A stretch of 64,000 bases of DNA from Cyprinodon diabolis (taxonomy: Eukaryota > Chordata > Actinopteri > Cyprinodontiformes > Cyprinodontidae): the NCBI GenBank assembly GCA_030533445.1, contig CM060076.1:5584501-5648500 (forward strand), in the 5' to 3' direction. Numbering within the stretch: position 1 is the stretch's first letter; each line of letters starts with the position of its first letter. Position numbers and translations under genes: made by a program. The notes below the pieces were generated by a model. It was not told the DNA's origin and ran no database searches. It was given only the letters and a program-made list of their open reading frames with translations. Shown here one piece after another: positions 11,641 to 25,200 of this stretch.

Positions 11641-13190
11641 TCTCTCTTTTATTCAGACAGACACAGATGGTGGCGGATTTTTTTTTAATTATTATTATTC
11701 TCAGCTGCACTAAAAAATATCTGCTTTACTGTAAACAGCCTGGGCTTCACTTTTTTATTAATTCTAACTTTTTCTCATTTCTATTTCATCGTTATTTCTG
11801 TGTTTTTTAAGGTAGCTAATGACCTCTTATGCACATCCATCCCATACAAACACAATCACATGTCAAATATGAATCAGATGCACAATGTAAACACAACAGG
11901 GACTGAAACTTAATCAGCAGCAGGATTTAGTACAACTTTTAAGAAGATTAAAATACACATAAATCCTTAACTCTAATCAATTTGATTATGAATCAAAACA
12001 ATTCCTGAAATAAAAAGACTTCCTTTTTGATTTTTGTTATTTGAAAAAATTACTGAGCCTCACAGTGTATTATAGTCCCATATATTGTGATCAATTGTGA
12101 TCAGTTATTTTTATTTGTTTTTCCCTTAGTAGTTTTTTTTATTTATTTTAGGAAAATATTTGTTGAATAAATTAAATGTGAAAATCCTTTAATAAACTAA
12201 TATGGTCATTATATTATATTGTAACTTTAACTACCATTATCTAATATCTTCTCATATATAAGTGTTGTTATTAAATTATGGTTATCACTTGTGTTTAGTT
12301 TTTCCAACATTAAAATGAAGGCACATCAGTAGGATAAAACAATTTTTTTCCATTACTAGATGGATGCTACTATTTATTTATAATGGGATCATTTAAAGTG
12401 GCATTTTAAAAGGCTTATGCCTATTATTCAGATAATTATAGACTGCTACAAAATTCATAGAATTCAAAGCAAGTATTTATGTTATGTAATGTATAACATC
12501 TATTTTATTAAAATATATTGTTTCCAAATATTGTGGCATCTAACCAAAAACAGGAAATAGAGGCAACATTGTTAAAGTACAGAGTAAGCAAACAATTTGA
12601 TTGACATGACTTGCATCATTTTTATTTTTTATTTTGCTACTATATCAATGTGAAGAATATAATGCAGTTCCAGGTACTTAGAGATTCACTTCCATACAGA
12701 AAGCCCACATTCATATCTTCAGGTAACACAGAGTACATGTCAGAGTAAATAATACTACTTCAGCGATAGTATCAAGGTGTTATTTTATTGTATGTCTCGT
12801 ACCATGTCTTTCGGTTGTGCTGTTCTTTTTGCATCTCATTGCAGGTGATGAAGCAGACTGAAAACGTTTTGTTCTTCGTCTGTTTTACTTGTTCTGTTCT
12901 ATTTACATTGCAGTGTCCCGTAAAGCTCCCTGCATAATTATAATAAAGCAATTTATATGCATGAAACAAGTGTAGCAGTATGGCAATTGTCATACTGCTC
13001 CACTTGTGAAAGTAAAATCTGTTGGGCTCTTTTTGGTATCAAGACAATTATTCTTATTGCCATATTGCCAGACAGGCAAGAATAATAAAAAAAAAATGTA
13101 ACGCAGTAAATCATAAATAATTAAATTGAAGTCCTCCCTAAAAAAATACATTTTCTAAAATGCTTAAAAACAATAAAGTCCTTTTTTATT
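11641..13190. other. AT-rich stretch upstream of znf512 coding start, nothing recognised
   Basis: Probable first intron or spacer; only chance ORFs seen. Confidence 0.45.
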
Positions 13191-13238
13191 TCTCTTAGCA
13201 GTGCTGATTTCCTCTGTAGTGGAGTTGTTTCTCCTAGT

Positions 13239-16200
13239 ATGGACCCTGCCCACATCAGTGGGGATATGTCACCTTTATATGTGCCCAGGAAAAGGAAGCC
13301 CTTCCAGTCCCAATCCAGAGGTGCAACATGTCCAGGTGAAGAGACCAAAAAAGAATTTGTTCTTTATTTTCATATTTGAAAGGATTGTCCTGTTAATTTA
13401 GGATTTCTTGTGTTTGTATCTTCTTCACACATCAGCTGTTCCAAAGTTTCCTGACAGACTAAATACCTTGGAGTATCCAGAGGTGAGGAGTAGAGATCAA
13501 CCAACAGGTTTTTTTTTTTTTTTTTTTAAGATGATACTGATTATTGTGACATCATCCTAACTGATCCGCCATTTGTTCTGCCGGCGTTATCAAGCCGATT
13601 CTCCTAAACACTGCTTTCTCTTCCTCGGCTTAAAGGATAAATATAATGCTAAAAAAAGTTACACAAGTTTCGACGTAAACAAAAAAAAACATTTATTAAT
13701 TAAGCAAACAAAAGAAGACATAAGCAAACAGATTAAGCAGCAATGAATGCATTTAATGTGATCTCAAGGTGTGGCTCCTAGAAGCACTAATCAATATTGT
13801 CATATATCAGTCATAGCACCATATCAGATAACAAGAAAAATAAACGTTTTGCATCCTGTAGCTCTTCTTTATAAGCTTGTTGACTCATGCAGACGTCCTT
13901 CTCACTGATCTGTGCTTGTTTCGTTGAAGAATGAAGAGTCCCAAGATCAAAACGATGTCAGGATGAAGAGAGCTTACAGCAGAAAAAGGTAAGAGAAAAC
14001 TTGGCCTTATGGGATTTATTGAATATAGCTAAATAGCAATGGTGGTTCTGCTTCTGAATCAGAATTGTTTATAAAAAAAATTCTGAGCTACATGTTTTTG
14101 GAGCAACATTTTTCGCTCAGTGTTGTTGTTTGCTTCGTCTTTTTAGTTCTTCCTAAAAGCAAAATCTTTCATTTGTCATCTCAGATTTTCTAATTGGCTA
14201 CTCAAGCCATTTTTCATGATAAATCTTAGTGGAATTTCTGGGAATTTTAATGTGATATATTTAAGAATGAAAAATTATGATATTGATATTTTTACCTGTA
14301 AAGATTCACATCAATTCAATTAAGTTTATGTGTAGACCTTTGAATTATTGTGTTGTTAACTCTTCAGCAATCTCTCCCATTTAGCATGCATGCAGCAACA
14401 GTGGAGAGAAAAAAAACACTTTTAACAGGAACAAATTCCAGCGGAACCAGAATCAAAGTGAGCGGCCATCTGCCGAGGCCGACTGGTATTCAAGGATATA
14501 GAAGCAGACTTACAAAAAGAGCTTAGAGGCACTGATCTATGAATACTTTCTGTTAGAAAAGATAATAGTAAACAATCTCCACAAGGGGTTCTGGGAAAGA
14601 ACCAGCTGAGCAGAAGTGCTTCGAAACTGTTTTTATTTCAAAGGGAGGAAGAAGAGGAAATAAAATCTGAGCGAATAGCTACGGTATGTCTAGGAGAGAA
14701 TCAGGGCTTAAAAAAAAATCTGACCCAACTGTATTGTGTATAACTGAAGATATTGATGGCAGCAGCCGATATCTCCCTCCAGGATGGTGACACGGCCTGG
14801 TCCTGTTTGGCTGTGACATCATCACATTGACCAGGACCAGAAGCTGCTAGGACTCAAAAAAACAGAGAGAGAACAGAAAGTTAGGGGCTCAAATAAAGAT
14901 TACTGGAGAACTGGAGAAAAGAGATAGAAGTAAGCATAATAACATAGAGTGGCCCCTTTGTCTTCCAGCAGTCTAAGCCTATAGCAGCATAACTATAGAG
15001 ATATTTCAGGATAAACGGAGCCACTCTAGCTATAAGCTTTATCAAAAAGGAAGGTTTTAAGCCTAGCCTTAAAACTAAACAGGGTGTCTCCTAGTGATTA
15101 TCCTCTGTCGCTTTGGTGCCTATTTTTATAACCTTCAATATAATCTGGTTAAGAAAATAAAAAACTGAATATTCGTACTCGTACTCGTCGTCTCCCGCTT
15201 TATCCGGGACCGGGTCGCGGGGGCAGCAGACTAAGCAGAGACTCCCAGACTTCCCTCTCCGCAGACACCTCCTCCAGCTCTGTTGGGGGAAGCCCTAGGC
15301 GCTCCCAGGTCAGCCGAGAGACATAGTCTCTCCAGCGTGTCCTGGGTCGTCCCCTGGGCCTCCTCCCGGTGGGACGTGCCTGGAACACCTCCCGAGGGAG
15401 GCGTCCAGGGGGCATCCGAAGAAGATGTCCGAGCCACCTCAACTGACTCCTCTCGATGTGGAGGAGAACCGACTCTACTCTGAGCCTCTCCCGAATGACC
15501 GAGCTCCTCACCCTATCTCTAAGGGAGAGCCCAGCCACCCTGCGGAGAAAGCTCATTTCAGCCGCTTGTATCCGGGATCTCGTTCTTTCGGTCATGATCC
15601 AAATTTCATGACCATAGGTGAGAGTAGGAACGTAGACCGACCGGTAAATTGAGAGCTTTGCCTTTTCGCTCAGCTCCCTCTTCACCACGACAGACCGGTG
15701 CAGCGTCAGCATTATTGCAGCAGCCGCACCGATCCATCTATCGATCTCCCGCTCCATTCTTCCCTCACTCGTGAACAGGACCCCAACTGAATATGAAATA
15801 AGATTTAGATCTTTTTAAGTCTTACTTTTACATTAGTACTAAAGCAGTTATGAAGTACTACAAACAGAACTCAACTTTTAGTCCAGTCTATTGGCTGAGA
15901 AATGAATTCGACTTAGGCCACTTTATGGCATACATACACACATGCATAGTAAATACATACATGTTAGTCTGACTTTTAATCATGTAAAATTTGACAACTT
16001 TCGAGATGAATTTAACTAGTAGTTAAAAATAATGTTGTTGTTTTTTGTTTGTTTTTTATTACATTTTTTTCCTACTTGCTTTGATTCTGTTTTATCTTCC
16101 TGTATTTTAATCATGTAAAGCACGTTGCATTGTCTTTGTTCTGAATTGTGCTATACAAATAAATTTGCCTTGCCTTTTAAGAAAAAGATAAAAAATTAAA

Positions 16201-19200
16201 ATTAAAATTAAAAAAAAAAACAGGACTTGACCCAGGGCCTATCTTCAAGCTTATATCTACTGTATACAGCAGGTTTTATTGCAGCTAAATCCTGTTTTCA
16301 GTCTGTTAACCTCATTATTATCTTTCACAGATATGCATTTGACAGATTTGTAGCATATTTGTTCTGTTTGTATACCAGGTATGAAGACCTCCAGAATGTT
16401 TCTTTGGGACCTGTGGATTATCCGACCTCCAGCTGCTCTGTGATGTCATCAGGCAGCCTGGCAAATGGCTCAGAGGAAAGGTCTGCAAACCTCCCATCAA
16501 GACAGTTAGGGAAAGATGTTTGGCCTGAAGGGCCAGAGGTGAGCCAGGAGCAGCCCAACCCTGAGGATCAGCCCTGGAAGTCCACCCGGGAGCAAGGTCC
16601 TGAAGCCTGGACTCCAGGTAGAGAAGAACCCCAGGACCTGGGCTGGAGCTCCGGCAGAGACCCAGAGGGACACTCAAGTCAGGAGGAGACTTGGATGCCT
16701 GACAGAGATGGATCCCATCCTGAACAAGAGCAAGTTTGGATCATAACACAGGAGCAAGGTCTTCGGTCAGGATGGGGAGAGGACAGAGATCAAAAGCAGG
16801 ATCAGGCCTGGAACACAGGACGGGATCCAGGAGGAAACAAAGCCTCCATAGCAACAGTGCAAGGGTGGGGAAACGGTCAAGGTCAGGATGAGCAAGCCTG
16901 GAGCGATTCAAGCAGGGAGCGAGGAAACGTTTGGAGATCCGGTAATCACTCGCATGTTTCCCCATTTGTAAAGAAATTTTACATTGAAAAATAAAGATAG
17001 CTTAATTCAGTTTTATTTCTAGTATAAAGGGGAAAACCGTCTTTAATGATTTTATATTTACATTTTTTTTTAAATCATTTTAAAGACCTGAATATAAAGA
17101 AGGTCAAGAGAACAGAGGTGGAGCCCAGTAATGCTGTCAATAACTTACTTCTACCACCAGAGGGCAACGTGTCCTTTAATTTTTGTAAAACCTTAATTCA
17201 CAGATACTTTTCTAACACATGAATAAATATCAGTGAGCCAGAAAACTATAAGTTCTTCCTTGTTATAGCTGTATATGAATTAAGCTAAAAAATAAATTTA
17301 ATCATAAATATGATGTATTTATGCTGAAAATCCTCTCGTTTATCTCACTGTTTAGATGCAGTCAGCTTTGGTAAAAGTTCAACAGCCCAAATAAATGAGG
17401 ATAACAAACCTGTCGTGCTTCCAATCAAGAAAGAACCTCCAACATATCCCCCAGGTGAGGAAAAAAACATATTTAACCATTTAATTAAACATAAAGTAGT
17501 TTTATTTAGTCTCATTGATTAGTCATGAAAATTCATTTCACCTCTAACCCTAACCTGTCAAGATATTTGAGAAATGCTCTTGGAACTAAAATATAGGTGA
17601 ATTAAGTTTTTGTTTTTTAATAAAATATTTCAAGTAGAAAAAAAAATTACATTTGGTGCACGGATAACAGATTGTTAGATCATTCTGAACAAACTTTTTA
17701 AAAAGAAACAAATTTTCTTCTCCAAATTCTCCAGGGAGCCAAGAAGAGTGCTGGCATCTCCAGATTGTGGCCAAAGGAAGGGTCACGTGTCCCAAATGTA
17801 AAAGTGTGAGCAGGAAAACTGTAGAAGGGCTGAAGAAACATATGGAGAACTGCAGACTGGTGAGCCCAATTCAGTTTATTTATATAGCACCAATTCAGAG
17901 TTAGATTTGGACATTTGGGCTTTTTGACCAAGGATAAAAATCTGGTAAACTATTCCATTGTATTTTGGGCTGTATTTGTTCAAGTTATTTTCATGCTGGA
18001 GGTGAACTCCACCCAGTCTCTGTTCTTTCGCTCCCTCTAACATGTTTTCTTCTAGGATATTTCCATTGTTAATCCATCCATTTTCCCATCAAATCAGAAC
18101 AGCTCCCATTTTTCAGTTAGGGTTAGGGTTAGAGAAGCTTCCCCACAGCATAATGCCACCAGCACCATGTTTCCTTTGTAGAGATGGTATGTTCACAGCG
18201 ACTACTAGTTTAACTCCATTTGGTCTTCAAGTGGTGCTCTTACTCTCATCTCCTCTCATTCTATTTTATTTCCAAGACAGTTGCCAGGTCTGCTAATGCT
18301 AATATTAAACAAACCACACACAAAACTTGCCAGTTTTGAGGAAAAGCAGACATTCTGACATTATGGGCTTCTGCACTCAAAAGCTTCACCAATATTTATG
18401 CTCATTTTGTGTCTTTGATGGTTTTTTTGGCTTGAATTTTAGTTAGCTGTTGCTAGCTACTAGGATCTGGCAACCCCCGAGCTCCGTCTCACATGACTTC
18501 CTCCTGCTTTTGTGTTGATGTTAACCAGACGTAAATATTTATATATTTTGAACTCGTCAACATTTATAAAACAATAATTTGTATAGTATTTTTTTTATAA
18601 AAATTGATATGCACCATTCTAGACATTCTGTGGATGTAGTTAAAAGTAAATTGGAGAATTTTCGCAAATTTTTGACACATGCACAACCCAGTACCCGCTC
18701 CAGAGAGGGAATGCCTATTAAACATGTGCGAGAGCATGCATGAGCCCATTTCACCTCGTGCACCCTCTGTTTAAAAGTTGCTGTTTGCATCGCTCATACG
18801 AGCTTACTTTCCAAAATAAGATTTGCTATTTTTTGTTTTTTATTTAAGTGACAAAGGGGATGAGCACGTAGGACAGCCTTAGGTAAACATGTCACCAGAA
18901 GGATTAACAATTAGGAGGAACACTTAGTTTTATGATTCACTTGGAAAAAGAACTATACCTTTAAGTTAATCACTTTGAAGAAAACTTTTTAGCTATTACC
19001 TTTAGACTTTGGCTTCAACTGACCAGAGCTCCTTCTTCATCCTGTTTGCTGTAAATGACACTAAATTAAACTTTTTATGCCTACATATTTGTTTTTCATC
19101 TCACTTTCTCATAATGATCAGATACTTAACCAGCGTCAATATTCCTGCTAAATAGTGTTATCCAAATAGCATGATCCTACCAATACCATGAATTATCAGT

Positions 19201-22200
19201 TGAGAAGGAAGACTGTGTCTTGGGAGGTTTGCAGTTGTCCATCCTTCCTTTTTAGGTCCTTTTTATAGGACTCAGCTTTGTGGGATGTTCTAATTATTTA
19301 TTTATTATGAATTTTCTCCACAACTGCTCTGACCTCTTATCTGTGTTCCTTATACCTCATTGTGGTTTTTACTCACTAATTTGCTCTAAAAAGCCTCTAA
19401 GTTCTTCACAGAGCAGCTGTTATTATGTTTGCACTAAACTCTATGCAGGTGGACTCCGTTTACCAATCAAAATAATTTATTCAGTGGTGTAAGACTTACG
19501 GGGGCTGAAAATGAGACAGACTATTTGTAAAATATTCAGAAAAAATGTTTTTTTTTTATTGAAAAATATTACTTCTTATTTGCTTTCCTTTCTGTTGCTC
19601 AAATACACACCCCATAGTGTTTATCTGTCAAATCCTAGCAAGATACACGGAAATGTGTTGTATCCTGAGAAAACGCGGAGAACTTCAACATACGTGAATC
19701 ATTTTGCAGAAGTTCAGATGCATTTAATATGATCCTGTGTGGATTCCTCAAAGTCGAACCAAATGCATTATTTTGCTTTAAATTCTGGGTGGAAAGCATT
19801 AAGTATGTTAAACAGTTGTTGTCATTTCAATGTGATGTCAATCTGCAGCAACCTTTTACCTGTCAGCACTGTGGGAAACAGCTGAAATCCTCCACAGGGA
19901 TGAAGTATCACATCATGGCTGACCACAGCCACCTGGTGAGATTACTATCTGCTTTTCACTTTTTATTTCTTCCATAATTTTCCAGTATTTAAACCAAATA
20001 ATCGATTAATGTTGTCTTGATTTATTTTATATTTTAGTCATCCAAAGAAACGTTTTGAGTTTAGTTTAAGTTTATTCAGACTTTTAAACAAAACAACAGA
20101 CTCACATCATGTTTACATAGATAATATTCTGACCACAAAAAACATGCCAAAGTAAATCTGAAACAGATTTTTGATTATGTGAAATTCATTGTAATTATGC
20201 GTTTGCTTTACCTTTGAGCTTTGGAACTGGGAGGTCAGAGGAACATATTCTCTTAGGAGATTTTGTTTAATTTTCCCATTGATTTCTTGAACACTCAATC
20301 TCCATTTCTCCTACAGCCACTGTTACAACCATAACTATATACACTATATTGCCAAAAGTATTTGCTCACCTGCCTTGACTCACATATGAGCTTAAGTGAC
20401 ATCCCGTTCCTAATCCATAGGGTTCAATATGACGTCGGTCCACCCTTTGCAGCTAGAACAGCTTCAACTCTTCTGGGAAGGCTGTCCACAAGGTTTAGGA
20501 GTGTGTTTATGGGAATTTTTGACCATTCTTCCAGAAGCGCATTTGTGAGGTCGCACACTGATGTTGGACGAGAAGGCCTGGCTCTCAGTCTCCGCTCTAA
20601 TTCATCCCAAAGGTGTTCTATCGGGTTGAGGTCAGGACTCTGTGCAGGCCAGTCAAGTTCATCCACACCAGACTCTGTCATCCATGTCTTTATGGACCTT
20701 GCTTTGTGCACTGGTGCACAGTCATGTTGGAAGAGGAAGGGGCCAGCTCCAAACTGTTCCCACAAAGTTGGGAGCATGGAATTGTCCAAAATGTCTTGGT
20801 ATGCTGAAGCATTCAGAGTTCCTTTCACTGGAACTAAGGGGCCAAGCCCAGCTCCTGAAAAACAACCCCACACCATAATCCCCCCTCCACCAAACTTTAC
20901 ACTTGGCACAATGCAGTCAGACAAGTACCGTTCTCCTGGCAACCGCCAAACCCAGACCCGTCCATCAGATTGCCAGATGGAGAAGCGCGATTCGTCACTC
21001 CAGAGAACGCGTCTCCACTGCTCTAGAGTCCAGTGGCGGCGTGCTTTACACCACCGCATCCGACGCTTTGCATTGCACTTGGTTATGTATGGCTTGGATG
21101 CAGCTGCTCGACCATGGAAACCCATTCCATGAAGCTCTCTGCGCACTGTTCTTGAGCTAATCTGAAGGCCACATGAAGTTTGGAGGTCTGTAGTGATTGA
21201 CTCTGCAGAAAGTTGGCGACCTCTTCGCACTATGCGCTTCAGCATCCGCTGACCCCGCTCCGTCAGTTTACGTGGCCTACCACTTCGTGGCTGAGTTGCT
21301 GTCGTTCCCAAACACTTCCATTTTCTTATAATACAGCTGACAGTTGACTGTGGAATATTTAGGAGCGAGGAAATTTCACGACTGGATTTGTTGCACAGGT
21401 GGCATCCTATCACAGTTCCACGCTGGAATTCACTGAGCTCCTGAGAGCGACCCATTCTTTCACAAATGTTTGTAAAAACAGTCTGCATGCCTAGGTGCTT
21501 GAATTTATACACCTGTGGCCATGGAAGTGATTGGAACACCTGATTCCAATAATTTGGATGGGTGAGCAAATACTTTTGGCAATATAGTGTATGTCCTGAT
21601 ATGGTAATAATATCAGAAACTGTTCAGAATCAGGCACAAAAGGAATATCGATTATGTTGGCCTGCTTCTTAAATCTCAGATGTTAGCTCATTGATCATCA
21701 TTTAGTCCGCTCCCGAAGTAGCAGCGAGGCTGGAATTTTGGGCAAAAGTATAAAAATTACATTACAGCCTAGAGAAAATATCCATATCTTTATAAGGGAT
21801 TTTTTTTTTTTTTACATTTTCATATCAATTATTATTTTTATTTTTATGTAACCCATCGAATAATAGTGGCAAGTTCTTATCTTATCGATTGTTGTTGACG
21901 ATTTTTCCTACACTTAAAGAAAAATTTATACTATGTATGAATCCTGCTAAGATATATCAGATCAATGTCATATCAAAACGAAAAATTTGTATAGTGACAA
22001 TCGTTGCCATTACAATAATCAAAACACTCATCTATCTAGCATTTTGCACATATAAGCTGCACTCAACATCTCATCTTAAAAAAAAACACTAAAAAGTTGT
22101 TTGTGAAGAACTGACTTAATATTACATATATTAGGAAAAACCTACAAACAGTCAAAGAAGGGAAGTCCAACTACTCTTGAAAAAGTCAGCCATCTTAATT

Positions 22201-25200
22201 CTCGAAGTCTTCTTGGAAATCTGACTGTTTCATATGAAACTTTCCAGATTTTTCAGGTCGTGAGCTTTCCAAACCAAATGAAACACACCATTGAACTCTA
22301 CTGAACAGCATTTGTGCTTGTATTGTGTTACCTTGGTTTATTTCTTCATGATGTTTGTGTTATCTGTTGAAAGTTTCCCTAAGTTTGATATATGATTTCT
22401 AGCTTGTACATTTCAAACAGCAGCTTTAAATGCGGCATTAATCAGTATTGCTAGAATGCTGACATTAATACCTTAATTTGTCTGTTGTTCTCCTCCTGAA
22501 AGCCATCAGCTGATGAAACCAAGGGCCTTGACGACCGCGCTATCAAAGAGAAGTTACGTAAAATACTTAAGAGACTGGGCAAACTGAAATGCTCTAAAGA
22601 GGTGAGGGATTGGTAATCCTGTCTTGTTTTATTTATTAATTTTTTTAGGGGTATAAAAGACCCATAAAGTATTTATTTTTCTTATTTTCTTTTCAGGGCT
22701 GCACTGCTGCCTTCACGAGCATCATGGGCTATGTGTATCACATGAAGAAGTGTGGGAAGGAAGAGTCTGAGTTGGAAAAGTTGCTGCTTAATTGCTCCCA
22801 CTGTGGGAAAACATACAAATCCAAGGCTGGCCTGGAGTACCACCTCAAATCAGAGCACGCACCCGTGAGCTATCTGTCTAATTTATGTCCCTTACATAAT
22901 AGATTTACAGTAATTTATCAGCACTACTTTCATAAATTAATATGCAAGTGCTTAAGAAGATTCCTGCTATTGTCACTTCTTGATGAAGGTTTCCACTCCT
23001 GCTTTTTAGACACCCCAGAAGACTGAAGAGGACGAGGCCCTGAAGGCCCAAAGGGAGGCTAACCCAGAGAGGACGCCTAGTGGCCGAGTGCAGCGTGCCT
23101 CAGCACAGGTGGCCAACTTTCACCTGGCTGAGATCGCCAACAACGAACTGCCAAAAGACTGGCCCAAAAGGAAGTTTCAGTCAGACTTGGTGCCTGATGA
23201 TAAAAAGGTAGGAAATGTGTTTTACATAAGATAAAAATAAACATGTTCTTTTAACACAGAAACTGGGTGTATGGCAGTCTTTATGACATACTCAAGTTAT
23301 TTTGCTGTTGCCCTTTTTAGTTGAAATATGCAAGACCAGGTCTGCCAGCATTCAGCCAAGAGGTGCTGAGGAAGTGGAAGAATGAGGTGAAGCTGCAGAG
23401 GAAAGTCCATTGTCCTAACCAGGTAGGGCACACAACAATGACCTGTATGTAAATCTCCACACAGAAATTAGAACAAGTGGATTTCCAGAAGAAATTATGG
23501 AGTCCAACATGTTTTTTGAAAGCTTGTGCACTGACGCACTGCTAATTTTACTGACCAATGATCTGTGTAACTGAGTGTTATCCTTAGCCAACAGTTTCAG
23601 GTAGCACTAAATGTCGCCATTGTGGTCCACAGCAAAAATTTGACTATGTTCCCTGGTGTATGTCGCTCTGACATACTGTCAGACTATTTACCGCTTCCTT
23701 TCAATGAAGTTGATGCTAACTGTGATATAGCTGAGTTTTTAATGTAATTCAGGAATCAGTGCTAGATAAGACTTTGTGCTGTTAGCAGAATCAGAACAGC
23801 TGGGTTCTGGTTGCTCTTAGAGGAAAGAATGACTCCATGAAGTGCATTAGCTCAAAAAAGCCACCTGTGCTTCCTGCCAACATATCTTTTTCTATCATGT
23901 GAGAAATGTTTTGTGTAATGCCCTCCACATTTCTATCATCACATCCTCACCTCCTGAGCACAGCGAAGTAATTATTCTGCTCTGCCTAATGGGACCTATT
24001 TAGGTCATAATTGAAGGAGTTTATCTAGTGTTTATATTTACTAACCTACATTACTGAACCAATGCCAAACCGGTCGTGCTAAAGAAAGTTGCAGACAGCA
24101 GATCGCTTTTTACGGGGTCTCCAGATTGTGTCACGTCTGTCGCATGTGTTCCGTGGGAACCTGCTGTCATCTGTGAAGAGCACAGGGTGCCAGTGGGGAA
24201 TATGCCAATCCTGGTGTTCTCCAAGCATCCTGAATGTTGTTGGGCTGTGAGCACAACCCCCAGCTATGGACCTTGGGACCTCATACCGTCCTCATGGAGT
24301 GGTTTCGTGCAGACACATGGTTGAGGTCATTTTGCAGGACTTTGCCAGTACTCCTCCTATTCCTCCTTGCACAAAGGCAGAAGTAGTGGTCCTGCTGGTG
24401 GGTTGTGGCCCTCCTACGTCCTCCTTCACTTCTCCTGGAGTACTGGCCTGTCTCCTTGTGGCACATCCAGCCTTTGGATTGATGAGCCGTCCTGGATGAA
24501 GTGCAGTTCCTGAGCCACTGGTGTGGGTTGAAGAGTCCGTCTCATGCTACCACTAGTGTGAAAGCACCTCCAACATTCAAAAGTGACCAAAACATCAGCC
24601 AGAAAGAATAGGTACTGAGGAGTAGTCTTATTTAGTGTGTCTTGCCAATTTCCAATATTTTCCACCTGTTGTCTATTCCATATTCACAACAGAATGTTAA
24701 ATTGATTGTCAATCATTGTTGCTTCCTAAGTTGACAGTTTGATTTCACATAAGTTTTATTTTGGTTTTATTGAAGTTATATTGTCTTGTTTATGTGTTCC
24801 TTTTATTGTTTTTACCAGTGTATAAAAAAGAGAACAATAATTATTTTTTATTGTAACATATGGATTTCAAAACTATACACTTTAATTTCAGTAAAGTTCA
24901 AATTAAAATGTGAATGTGCAAGTTATTTAATGAGTATTAATTTATATTTCCCCATAGGGCTGTGACTGCACATACACCAGTGTGTCAGGACTAAAAGCTC
25001 ACCTGGGACTGTGCACAAAGGTACATTTTGTTTTGTCTCTCCAGAGCTTTTTCAAAATGTATGAAAATTGAAAAAGTTTAGTCTTTTTTGTTTCTTTGTT
25101 TCTTTTAATATAGAGTGTAAGAGGACAAAGAAACATTATTTATGTTTTTCTGTGCTTAAAAAATTTGTAGAATAATTGAATTTGTGTCTTAGCCTGCAAC

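Noticed and set aside
18115..18133. TTAGGG-like repeat as an interstitial telomere
   Set aside because: Only about two and a half units, no array.
20362..21132. 256-codon + strand frame
   Set aside because: Shadow of the Tc1 transposase on the other strand.
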